In this document: one piece after another, positions 1 to 5,885 of the stretch | Layout of the letters: each line of letters begins with the position of its first letter | How positions within the stretch are numbered: position 1 is the stretch's first letter | Assembly (NCBI RefSeq): GCF_014653275.1 | Contig: NZ_BNAL01000052.1 | Span: forward strand, 1-10,959 | From: Deinococcus piscis | Lineage (GTDB): Bacteria; Deinococcota; Deinococci; Deinococcales; Deinococcaceae | Length of the DNA: 10,959 bases | Reading direction: 5' to 3' | The notes under the pieces: generated by a model | The model's database searches: none | The model's input: the letters and a program-made list of their open reading frames with translations, nothing else | Told to the model about the DNA's origin: nothing | Translations under genes and position numbers: made by a program

Positions 1-161
1 TGAGCATGCCAGAGGGCAAAGTACCGTTTGCGCTCACATGGAAGGACATCAGTCGAAAACAGTAATTTCTGGAGCCGAGTTTCGTCTTCAGGAGTCAGTT
101 GGGGGTCAAGTCGTCTGATGACTTAGTCTACACCCGGAAGCTACTTAGGCAAGAAGCGCTT

Positions 162-1457
162 CTAGATCTGAACATGGGAACCTGTTGTCAGCATTGTCAT
201 CATCCGCTCGGTGATCACCAGAGCCCGCTGGCATATGTCCAGCAGGGCGCGGGCCAATCTGGCTTCTGCAGGGCTGTTGACCGGCAGTAACAGCAGCGGC
301 TCTCGCTCTTCACCGCTGTTCTCGATCAAATCCTGGTAGTCGCTGTAGAGTTCCTCTTCGAGGCTTTGCAGCCCTGGCTGGGCGTGGCCTGCCACGATGA
401 AACGGGCCGGGGCGGCTCCGCAATAGCCGCCCAGCAGTTCCAGGCATTGGTCTCCCGCAGTGTCCATGAACTCCGCATTCAGGTTGCCCAGTTCTTCTAG
501 GCAACTTACCACCTCGCCCAGGGCGGGTAGGCCCCAGCGCCGGCTCAGCAGATCGATCTCTTCGAGTTCAAGTTCCTTGTGTCGTTTGGTGAAGACCTGG
601 TAGACCTGGTGTCCGAACGCCCGTTTCAGGTTTGGCGGCGAGTAGGGGTCTTCCCTGGCGGCAACAGCCAGCTGCTCGCTGGTCACCGGGCGTAGGGTGA
701 ACCACCCATTCTCTTCTGCCATTTGGAGCTGGTTGCTGTACAGCCCATGGTTGAGTGACCGCCAGTAGCTCGCGTCGTCTTTTCTTGGTGCGTGCATTTC
801 AGTGATGTCAGAGTAGGCGTTGTAGGCCGTGTAAACCGGCAGGCGCAGGAAGGAGAACTGGGTCATGGCGCTGAGCAGGCTCCCGCGCAGGTGAGGATGC
901 ACCCGGTCAAGCTGCCGAAACCAGCGTCCAGGCCGGATGGCTTGACTGCTACGTCTGAGCTGGACTTCGAGAAAAAAGCCTTCTTCCTCAAAAGCTCTCT
1001 CTGCAGGGATCAGTTCGGTCTGCAAAAGATCGTGCGGGGCGGGGGCATTGCTGAGGCGTTCCAGGTACGCGGCAAGGTGCTCACCGGGAAGGACGGGCAG
1101 CGCGGGCAGTACCCCCGCTTCAATCAGGTGGGCACAGGTTCTGGCCAGTTCGGCGTTCTGCTCACTGGCACAGTGCAGCTGAAAGGCAGCCGGAACGCCT
1201 GGCAGGGGTTGCCCGGCCAGACTGATGGCCTGAAATTCGGGTGCCAGGTTAGCAGACACATTTCCGGGGGAGAAGGGAACGGGCCCTGTTAGGGCAGCAG
1301 AGGAAGTTGCGGACTGGGCAACGGAGCCGGCTGCGGAGTTGTGCGGCAGGCCTGGATGACGCGGGCCATCGTTCGGTCGGCGTCTGTGGTGTCTCGTGGC
1401 TGGATGGGCAGTGATTTGGCTGGGGTGGATGGTTGTGTGAGCCACTGGACGGGACAT
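162..1457 (-). CDS. Probable PRTRC system protein F homologue
   Basis: The product is 431 residues and its biochemical role is unknown. PRTRC (ParB-related, ThiF-related cassette) systems carry a protein F of unknown activity. I favour that family because the gene follows PRTRC B and ThiF in one operon, and because of resemblances I recall: an ARTCAHLIEAGVLPALP stretch (about 105-121), then VHPHLRGSLLSAM (186-198) followed by LPVYTAYNAY (206-215). Residues 1-75 are rich in His, Pro, Ala and Ser and look disordered; the rest looks globular, with acidic helices near the C-terminus. No membrane segment or signal peptide is visible. I chose ATG at 1457 because AAGGAG lies five bases upstream; the frame is open further upstream, but that part is only the reverse of thiF coding sequence. 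The start is 13 bases past the thiF stop, so the genes are very likely co-transcribed. The gene assignment is secure, the F label moderate; the alternative is a lineage-specific PRTRC-linked protein. Confidence 0.68.
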   Translation of the reverse strand: MSRPVAHTTIHPSQITAHPATRHHRRRPNDGPRHPGLPHNSAAGSVAQSATSSAALTGPVPFSPGNVSANLAPEFQAISLAGQPLPGVPAAFQLHCASEQNAELARTCAHLIEAGVLPALPVLPGEHLAAYLERLSNAPAPHDLLQTELIPAERAFEEEGFFLEVQLRRSSQAIRPGRWFRQLDRVHPHLRGSLLSAMTQFSFLRLPVYTAYNAYSDITEMHAPRKDDASYWRSLNHGLYSNQLQMAEENGWFTLRPVTSEQLAVAAREDPYSPPNLKRAFGHQVYQVFTKRHKELELEEIDLLSRRWGLPALGEVVSCLEELGNLNAEFMDTAGDQCLELLGGYCGAAPARFIVAGHAQPGLQSLEEELYSDYQDLIENSGEEREPLLLLPVNSPAEARLARALLDICQRALVITERMMTMLTTGSHVQI

Positions 1458-1470
1458 AATTGCTCCTTGT

Positions 1471-2169
1471 TCATGCTGGAATGCTCCGGGCGCTGAGTGT
1501 GTGGTTTTGGAGGCTGAAATAGCGTGCGTGATGCTTGATGCCCTTGTCTGTATGAATGAAGTTCCAGAGAAGATCGGCAGCGTGGGCGGCCACGTGTGCA
1601 TTGACGAACAGGTCCTGGCGTTTGATGGCTTCCATGGTGGAGCAGCTTGGGCCATCGTCAGGCAGCGCGGTGTCCATCAGTTCTGGGTGCAGCTCGGTGG
1701 CCAGGGGGAGGACACCCGCCCTGCCCAGAATCACCTGGCCGGTGGTGTGGTCGTTGCCGCAGTCGAGCCACCACCACCGCTGCTGACGCGCGGCCCCGTG
1801 CAACTTGGCGCGGGCGCTGCGTGAGTCCACGCAGGAGATGACGATGTCGGCCTGTAGAAATTCGCCTGTGTAGTGCTGTGGGCAGGCGCGCCAGCTGACG
1901 TTGCCGGCCAGATTGACCCGCCGTACCAGCGTGACGGCCTTGTTCTGTCCGAGGTCGGGCGCGCTGAAGCGTTGGCGGACCAGGTTGGATTCGGACACCC
2001 GGTCCGCGTCATATACGGTCACGTCCAGGCCGGGCTGCTGCAAGCTGATCAGTGCCTGGTGTAGCCGCAGCAGGTGCGAGAGCAGTTCGCTGCCGGTGCC
2101 GCCCGCGCCGATCAGGGCGATCCTGGCGGTGCGTGGGTGATTGCTGAACAGGGTGAGGGGTGCGTTCAT
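1471..2169 (-). CDS. PRTRC system ThiF family protein (E1-like adenylating enzyme)
   Basis: A 232-residue protein of the ThiF/MoeB/E1 superfamily. These enzymes adenylate the C-terminus of a ubiquitin-like or sulfur-carrier protein using ATP. Visible motifs are the Rossmann nucleotide-binding loop GAGGTGSE (21-28), the acidic strand and ATP-contact segment YDADRVSESNLVRQRF (53-68, with Asp54, Asp56, Asn62, Arg65 and Gln66), ADIVISCVDSR (107-117), LDCGNDHTTGQ (135-145) and PSCSTMEAIKRQDLFVN (174-190). Cys176 in PSCS is the best candidate for a thioester cysteine. The two CxxC zinc pairs of ThiF/MoeB are absent, as in compact E1-like proteins. The start at 2169 overlaps the stop of the upstream E2-like gene (ATGA), implying translational coupling. 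The frame is open about 28 codons upstream of this ATG, which matters for the possible fusion described in the findings. The natural substrate (PRTRC protein C) is not encoded in the window. Confidence 0.9.
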   Translation of the reverse strand: MNAPLTLFSNHPRTARIALIGAGGTGSELLSHLLRLHQALISLQQPGLDVTVYDADRVSESNLVRQRFSAPDLGQNKAVTLVRRVNLAGNVSWRACPQHYTGEFLQADIVISCVDSRSARAKLHGAARQQRWWWLDCGNDHTTGQVILGRAGVLPLATELHPELMDTALPDDGPSCSTMEAIKRQDLFVNAHVAAHAADLLWNFIHTDKGIKHHARYFSLQNHTLSARSIPA

Positions 2170-2870
2170 TGAACCCCCCCCTGGATGACGTCCCCAAGGG
2201 TCTGCCTTGTGGGAACCAGCCACTGCGTATCGAAGTGGCCGCGTTCGTGGCACAGTTCAAGCAGTCTTCCGTAGCTTGGAATGGTCGGCGGCAAAAAGAC
2301 GTTGCCGCCGGTGCTGTTGGAAAGGAAGAACAGGTCTTCGTAATCTCTCAACCGCGAAACGTCGGGTTCTGCAGGCAGTGGAACATTTCCCCGGCACATC
2401 TGACTGCTGCTGAAGATGTTCATATAAGGAGCGCGGTACAGCGGAGTATCACTCTGCGGACGTTCGCTGCTGGCCAGGGCGTAAATGTGGAGGGTTCCTG
2501 GCCCAGCGATAAACAGCAGGTGGGGCTGGGGAAGCGGCACGCCGTCGAAGGCCTGCACGGCGCGGTCATTTGAATGCAGCGCCATCGGCCGGACGCGGCC
2601 CGGCACAGTCCAGGCGACGTGCTTCCCAGAAATGGCGATCACTTCCGGGGGCAGCAGGATAAGCCGTTCGCGGCGCAGACCATTCATGTTCCGCAGGTTC
2701 TCGATCAGTTCCTCGGTCACCTGCTGCCCCGGCCCCAGGACCGCTCCTTGTTCGCCGACCAGAATGTCATGCTGACAGGTCATGTTCAGCTGCCGGTCTG
2801 ACGTGCCGTAGACGATGATGGCTTTGCAGGCGTGCAGTTCGCTGAAGGGGGTTGCAAGATTCAGTTCCAT
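2166..2870 (-). CDS. PRTRC system protein B (E2/UBC-like, Prok-E2_D type)
   Basis: A 234-residue soluble protein. PRTRC protein B is assigned by comparative genomics to a derived prokaryotic E2 (ubiquitin-conjugating-like) family; its activity has, to my knowledge, not been shown. The conserved core is clear: LPQPHLLFIAGPGTLHIYAL (113-132), then SERPQSDTPLYRAPYMNI (135-152), then MCRGNVPLP (158-166), then DYEDLFFLSNST (177-188). Cys159 in the MCRGN motif is the likely conserved cysteine and candidate acceptor in a thioester relay. The N-terminal 100 residues are more variable. ATG at 2870 was chosen because the coding signature starts there and further upstream the frame runs into a terminator T-tract at 2953-2960. 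A GC hairpin lies 14 bases upstream of the start, with no strong Shine-Dalgarno. The 3' end carries eight consecutive G residues and overlaps thiF by ATGA. Placement beside an E1-like gene supports a conjugation or modification role by inference. Confidence 0.85.
   Translation of the reverse strand: MELNLATPFSELHACKAIIVYGTSDRQLNMTCQHDILVGEQGAVLGPGQQVTEELIENLRNMNGLRRERLILLPPEVIAISGKHVAWTVPGRVRPMALHSNDRAVQAFDGVPLPQPHLLFIAGPGTLHIYALASSERPQSDTPLYRAPYMNIFSSSQMCRGNVPLPAEPDVSRLRDYEDLFFLSNSTGGNVFLPPTIPSYGRLLELCHERGHFDTQWLVPTRQTLGDVIQGGVQ
2174..2181 (-). other. G8 homopolymer at the PRTRC B / thiF junction
   Basis: Eight consecutive G residues on the coding (minus) strand span the codons CAG GGG GGG G near the end of gene B, five bases before the thiF ATG. 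They could act as a crude G-rich ribosome binding site for thiF. They also form a slippery homopolymer where a -1 slip enters the thiF frame. Confidence 0.6.
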
Positions 2871-2883
2871 GCCGCTTTGGTTT

Positions 2884-2899
2884 CCCGGCGTGAGCCGGG
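2884..2899 (-). promoter_or_regulatory. GC hairpin in the PRTRC B leader
   Basis: A perfect 6-bp stem (CCCGGC / GCCGGG) with a four-base loop ends 13 bases before the chosen start codon of gene B. It is followed by AAACCAAAGCGGC, not a run of T, so it is not a typical terminator. It could restrict ribosome access or be a protein-binding site. No good sigma-70 promoter was recognised in the 80 bases before gene B. Confidence 0.3.
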
Positions 2900-2952
2900 A
2901 GAGGGTGCAAGCAGCTTGTGGTGCGCGGCGGCGTGCACTGGCCGGGCCCCAC

Positions 2953-2985
2953 AAAAAAAAGGAAGAAGCTTCTTAGGCTTCTTCC
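2953..2985 (-). terminator. Rho-independent terminator of the truncated upstream gene
   Basis: On the minus strand a 9-bp perfect stem (GGAAGAAGC / GCTTCTTCC) with a seven-base loop is followed directly by eight T residues. The stop codon TAA of the truncated gene lies inside the loop. The structure separates that gene from PRTRC B, so B should begin its own transcript or depend on read-through. Confidence 0.88.
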
Positions 2986-3247
2986 AGGTAGCTGCAGATC
3001 TCGTCAGCGGCCAGCAGGCTGAGAATCAGTGCATTGGTCGCTTCGTACACTGCTCCGTGCAGGGAAATCAGCTTTCTGGTCAGGGCGATGTCCTGTGGAG
3101 TGGCGACGTTGGCCCACAGCTGCGGGCAGTGGCCTTCGCCCATCATGTACATTTGATGCTCTTCTTCGAGCACTTCGCGTTCCAGGGTGAAGTAGTTGTA
3201 GCGTGTCTTTTTGGGTTCGCAGAAGCTGAACGCGGCCAGTGGGGCTA
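2973..3247 (-). pseudogene. 5'-truncated gene, last 90 codons, unknown function
   Basis: An open minus-strand frame runs from the IS junction to a TAA at 2973-2975 and encodes 90 residues. It includes an aromatic, charged stretch (FSFCEPKKTRYNYFTLERE), an acidic LEEEHQMYMMGEGH segment, and a C-terminal helix-like part ending SYLEEA. The composition looks like genuine coding sequence and a proper terminator follows. I recognise no family. It does not resemble the conserved parts I know of PRTRC A, C or E, nor a ParB domain. The 5' part is missing because an IS5-family element is inserted at 3246-3248; the frame runs about 14 codons into the element before a stop, with no credible start. An internal GTG at 3173 could give a 66-residue product but has no convincing ribosome binding site, so I treat this as a disrupted gene. 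Confidence 0.6.
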
Positions 3248-4177
3248 GAGGCTGTTTTGGAAATTGATTCCGTCTGAGACACAGATTCTAGAATTTGGAC
3301 ATGTCTACTGAAGGCTATACTTCGGACCTGACGGATGAAGAATGGACCTTACTCGGTCCTCTGATTCAGCAGCCATACAGTCGTGGTAGACCCTCGTTAT
3401 GGTCTCCCCGCCAAATTCTCAACGCTATCTTTTACGTCTTACGCGGTGGAATTGCCTGGCGTGCTTTGCCCATCAATTTCCCTCCGTGGCAAACGGTGTA
3501 CTACCACTTCCGGAGAATGCGCCGAGAAGGACTTTGGGAAGACATCAATGCTCAGCTCAGAGCATATTATCGAGTAAGCATCGGGCGTTCGCCCGATGCT
3601 CATGCTGCAATTATTGATAGCCAATCAGTGAAAGCGACTGAATGCCGTTCAGAGCGGGGTTTCGATGGTCACAAGAAGGTGAATGGTCGCAAGCGGCATA
3701 TCTTGGTTGATACTCTTGGTCTCCTTCTGAAAGTGATTGTTCACCCTGCCAATCTTGTTGATCGCGAGGGTGGCAAGTTGCTTATCGACGCAGTTAAAGG
3801 CCGGTTTCCTGCGCTTGAAATCGTTTGGGCAGATCAGGGCTACACCGGCAAGTTCAAGAGCTGGGCTGCAGCCCAGCTCCATGTTGACTTCGTTGTTGTT
3901 TACCCACCATGGCGACAAATGCGACGTTACTTTCCTGAGCTTCTGGAGCAGCAAGGATTCGACTCAAAAGCATTTCACGTCATTCCAAGACGCTGGGTTG
4001 TTGAGCGGACATTTGCCTGGTTAGGACGGAATAGACGCCTTTCCAAAGATTACGAGACCCTACGGGAAACAGAGGAAATGTGGTATTACTTGGCAATGAG
4101 TCGAATCCTACTGCAACGCCTGGTATCACCGTAAACTTTTACGGCTCAGTCGATGTCTATCATTCCAAAACAGCCTC
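3248..4177. mobile_element. IS5-family insertion sequence, one-ORF type (930 bp)
   Basis: The ends are perfect 15-bp inverted repeats: GAGGCTGTTTTGGAA at 3248-3262 and its complement at 4163-4177. TA flanks both ends (3246-3247 and 4178-4179). Because the surroundings read CTAG on both sides (3245-3248 and 4177-4180), the target duplication could instead be CTAG with the element ending one base further in on each side. Both patterns occur in the IS5 family. The element is intact by sequence: paired ends and a full-length transposase. Its AT-richer composition differs from the GC-rich genes around it, fitting recent arrival. Confidence 0.93.
3301..4134 (+). CDS. IS5-family DDE transposase
   Basis: A 277-residue transposase that cuts and joins the ends of the surrounding element. 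The order of parts is typical: an N-terminal DUF4096-like segment (SDLTDEEWTLLGPLI, then PRQILNAIFYVLRGGIAWRALP) and a DDE catalytic domain. The candidate triad is Asp106 in IIDSQSVK, Asp178 in WADQGYTG and Glu235 in VVERTFAWLGRNRRL. DGHKKVNGRKRHILVDTLG (122-140) is the characteristic stretch between the first and second acidic residues. Length is normal for the family and there is no frameshift. I chose ATG at 3301; a TTG two codons upstream is possible but less likely. It is transcribed against the disrupted PRTRC-side gene. Confidence 0.95.
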   Translation: MSTEGYTSDLTDEEWTLLGPLIQQPYSRGRPSLWSPRQILNAIFYVLRGGIAWRALPINFPPWQTVYYHFRRMRREGLWEDINAQLRAYYRVSIGRSPDAHAAIIDSQSVKATECRSERGFDGHKKVNGRKRHILVDTLGLLLKVIVHPANLVDREGGKLLIDAVKGRFPALEIVWADQGYTGKFKSWAAAQLHVDFVVVYPPWRQMRRYFPELLEQQGFDSKAFHVIPRRWVVERTFAWLGRNRRLSKDYETLRETEEMWYYLAMSRILLQRLVSP

Positions 4178-4237
4178 TAGAAGTCATCCGGAAAATACCT
4201 CACCATCTGCCGCCCCAATGGGCGGCAGATTTATCTG

Positions 4238-5007
4238 GTGCATTTGACCGACGAGCAATGGGCCATACTTGCGCCACTGATCCCACAACCAGTGAAGCGG
4301 ACGACACGTGGCCGTCCAAGGCGTAATGACCGTGAAGTCCTTGAGGGCATTCTCTGGATTCTCCGTACTGGGGCGCAGTGGAGCGAGTTACCCAGAGCGG
4401 AGTACCCACCCAAATCGACCTGCCACGAGCGTTTTCAGGAGTGGAATGATCAAGCTGTCTTTCCCCTCATCCTCGCTGCTCTGTACGAGCAGCTTGAGGA
4501 TCAGCAACTTCTGGATTTGCGCGAAGCATTCATCGATGGCACCTTCAGTCCTGCAAAAAAGGGGGCGACGAAGTCGGCCCTACCAAAAAAGGCAAAGGTT
4601 CCAAGATCATGATTATGGTTGATGCCAACGGTATTCCGTTGGCGGTACACGCGTGCAGTGCCAGGCCAGCTGAGGTCACTCTGGTGAATGACACCCTTGA
4701 TGCCACCTTTGGTCTGGATTTCCCCAAACGACTGATTGGCGACAAAGCCTACGATAGTGATGGTCTGGACGCGGACTTGAACGACCTTGGCATCAAAATG
4801 ATTGCGCCCAATCGGCGCAATCGGGGGAAAACTCAGGATAGACGACCACTGCGCCGCTATAAGCGGCGCTGGAAGGTGGAACGGACAATTGCCTGGTTGC
4901 AGAACTTCAGACGAGTCCGGACTCGTGATGAGATCAAAGCAGTCAACTTCCTGGCCATGGTTCAATTGGCTTGCATCGTTATCCTGCTCCGCGCAATTTC
5001 CGGATAG
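4238..5007 (+). CDS. IS5-family transposase made by programmed -1 frameshift (OrfA-OrfB)
   Basis: The first frame (GTG at 4238) gives the N-terminal half: DEQWAILAPLIPQP, then GRPRRNDREVLEGILWILRTG and FIDGTFSPAKK. The second frame supplies the rest and ends at 5007. Joining them at the slippery site yields 256 residues, the usual size for IS427-like elements. The candidate DDE residues are Asp100 in FIDGTF, Asp169 in IGDKAYDS and Glu215 in VERTIAWLQNFRRV. Without a shift the first frame stops at 4610-4612 after 124 residues, losing two of the three catalytic residues. An internal ATG at 4609 could start OrfB alone. GTG is the best start seen; there is no in-frame ATG upstream within the element and only a weak ribosome binding site. 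A decayed frameshift mutation is the alternative, but the exact heptamer favours a programmed event. Confidence 0.88.
4555..4561 (+). promoter_or_regulatory. -1 ribosomal frameshift slippery heptamer A AAA AAG
   Basis: In the OrfA frame the codons read GCA AAA AAG, so the heptamer A AAA AAG is in the phase required for -1 slippage. After it, the OrfB frame reads GGG GGC GAC and continues open. A short imperfect hairpin follows at about 4562-4583 (GGGGCGAC, loop GAA, GTCGGCCC, one mismatch), which may stimulate slippage, although it begins closer to the heptamer than is usual. Confidence 0.85.
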
Positions 5008-5051
5008 CTTCTAATGCCCATGACCTGACAGCCGCAGGCAAGCACCCAGCT

Positions 5052-5552
5052 TCAGCGCTTGGTCCACTGAACCACTGGCTGATCCGCCTTGACCAGCAGT
5101 ACGGGGACCCGTACCTGGCGCATGATGTTCTCAGCAACACTTCCGAGAAGGGCACGCCTTACCCCGCCGCGTCCATGGGTGGACATGACCAGCATCTTGG
5201 CCTGCTCTTCTTCCCGGACCCGGACCACAATCTTCTGGATGCTCTCACCCAAGCGTGGTTCAAGGCGCAGCCTGGCCTGTGGATACTGCTCCCCCAGCAC
5301 AGCAGTAAGCTCCGCCTTGCGGCGTTGGATATCTGCCGGGGTGACGCGGTGACGGCCAAACTCTTCAAGTGGCGGTGTGGGGTCGCGCTGAACATACAGA
5401 ATAACCAGCTCCGCGCCCAGCGCGTTACAGAGCTGCTCTGCATGCTTGATTGCACGGTTGCCCACCTCGCTGCCATCGGTTGTGACCAGAATCCGGTCCT
5501 TGGTGGCCGAGATAGTTTGGGCCGGTGAATCGTTCGGTTGAATTTGTGTCAT
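5052..5552 (-). CDS. Universal stress protein, UspA family
   Basis: A 166-residue single-domain cytoplasmic protein of the Usp family, whose members often bind ATP and support survival under stress. The first strand and acidic residue are RILVTTDGSE (20-29, Asp26). ALGAELVILYVQ (44-55) is the second strand region. The C-terminal nucleotide loop is STHGRGGVRRALLGS (124-138), followed by VAENIMRQVRVPVLLVK. In the ATP-binding pattern G-x2-G-x9-G-S/T the first Gly is Ser124, while Gly127, Gly137 and Ser138 are kept, so ATP binding is plausible. The start at 5552 has AAAGGAG upstream with a rather long 11-base spacer. The gene is divergent from the AGCS transporter, sharing a 333-bp intergenic region; its 3' end lies about 40 bases from the second IS element. 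No terminator was seen. Confidence 0.92.
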   Translation of the reverse strand: MTQIQPNDSPAQTISATKDRILVTTDGSEVGNRAIKHAEQLCNALGAELVILYVQRDPTPPLEEFGRHRVTPADIQRRKAELTAVLGEQYPQARLRLEPRLGESIQKIVVRVREEEQAKMLVMSTHGRGGVRRALLGSVAENIMRQVRVPVLLVKADQPVVQWTKR

Positions 5553-5671
5553 GGGGTATCACGCTCCTTTGAAGCGGCAGAAAAAGACACCGAAAACGTG
5601 GAAATGAGGCGACCCGCACCGCTACAGATACGCCTCCAAAAGCTTACGAGCGACCATAAGTACCGCTCCAT

Positions 5672-5695
5672 CTATCTGAATAATTATTCAAATAG
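5672..5695. promoter_or_regulatory. 24-bp AT-rich palindrome, candidate operator
   Basis: The core TGAATAATTATTCA (5677-5690) is a perfect 14-bp palindrome. The flanks CTATC and AATAG extend the dyad to 24 bp with a single mismatched pair. It lies 120 bases upstream of the Usp start and 190 bases upstream of the AGCS start. Such a dyad suits a homodimeric winged-helix regulator such as a MarR-type protein; no regulator gene is in the window. It differs from the Deinococcus radiation/desiccation response motif as I remember it. Confidence 0.5.
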
Positions 5696-5733
5696 ACGGC
5701 GGGCTGTCTCTCAAGTATACCTCCGCTCTGCTT

Positions 5734-5752
5734 CCAGGCAGGGAATGCCTGG
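5734..5752 (+). promoter_or_regulatory. Hairpin in the AGCS upstream region
   Basis: A perfect 7-bp inverted repeat (CCAGGCA / TGCCTGG) encloses a five-base loop GGGAA. No T-run follows, so a rho-independent terminator is unlikely. It could be an operator or a leader structure of the downstream transporter gene, starting 134 bases later. Confidence 0.3.
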
Positions 5753-5885
5753 TCCATTTCCTGTATTTTCTCATCTTTTAATCACGTCTATATCGCTAAA
5801 ATTTGTGCCTATTTTTTGAAACCTAAATCTTGCCCTCCAAGCTCACTGATTTTACATCTCGCCTCCAATGTTTTAGGGTTTAACT

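Larger units (their letters stand above)
4180..5011. mobile_element. IS5-family (IS427-like) insertion sequence, frameshifted type (832 bp)
   Basis: The termini are imperfect inverted repeats: GAAGTCATCCGGAAA at 4180-4194 against GAAGCTATCCGGAAA read inwards from 5011, with two mismatches in 15. TA lies at both borders (4178-4179 and 5012-5013), matching a two-base TA target duplication. The element contains a two-frame transposase gene and about 58 bases of leader. It touches the preceding IS with only the shared TA between them. Confidence 0.87.
5553..5885. other. Divergent intergenic region between the Usp and AGCS genes
   Basis: This 333-base stretch is markedly more AT-rich in its right half (about 5750-5885) than the flanking genes. 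It holds the 24-bp palindrome at 5672-5695 and a 7-bp stem hairpin at 5734-5752. It should contain promoters for both divergent genes, but I could not assign a convincing -35/-10 pair with correct spacing in either direction. A 93-codon frame crossing it has no recognisable features and no plausible protein composition, so I do not call a gene. Confidence 0.6.

Noticed and set aside
1..65. Plus-strand frame ending in TAA at 63-65 (MPEGKVPFALTWKDISRKQ), possibly the tail of a transposase or other gene entering from the left.
   Set aside because: Only about 20 codons are visible and no family signature can be confirmed; a minus-strand frame from ATG at 49 is equally unprovable.
152..163. Perfect 12-bp palindrome AGAAGCGCTTCT at the end of the F-like gene, considered as a terminator.
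   Set aside because: It has no loop and no T-run on the minus strand, and it overlaps the stop codon; a short palindrome of this size can be chance.
860..930. HPH...S spacing in the F-like protein (VHPHLRGSLLS), considered as a JAMM deubiquitinase motif.
   Set aside because: The HxH-to-Ser spacing is too short and the essential Asp after Ser is absent, so it is not a JAB metalloprotease.
792..1292. 166-codon open frame on the plus strand opposite the F-like gene.
   Set aside because: It is the antisense of a well-supported gene with a strong ribosome binding site; composition is not protein-like and no domain is visible.
1289..1474. 61-codon frame starting at an ATG overlapping the thiF stop.
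   Set aside because: It overlaps the F-like gene in another frame and lacks its own ribosome binding site; AAGGAG at this spot serves the ATG at 1457.
5538..5819. 93-codon plus-strand frame in the Usp-AGCS intergenic region.
   Set aside because: It overlaps the start of the Usp gene, crosses AT-rich regulatory DNA and shows no conserved or folded-protein pattern.
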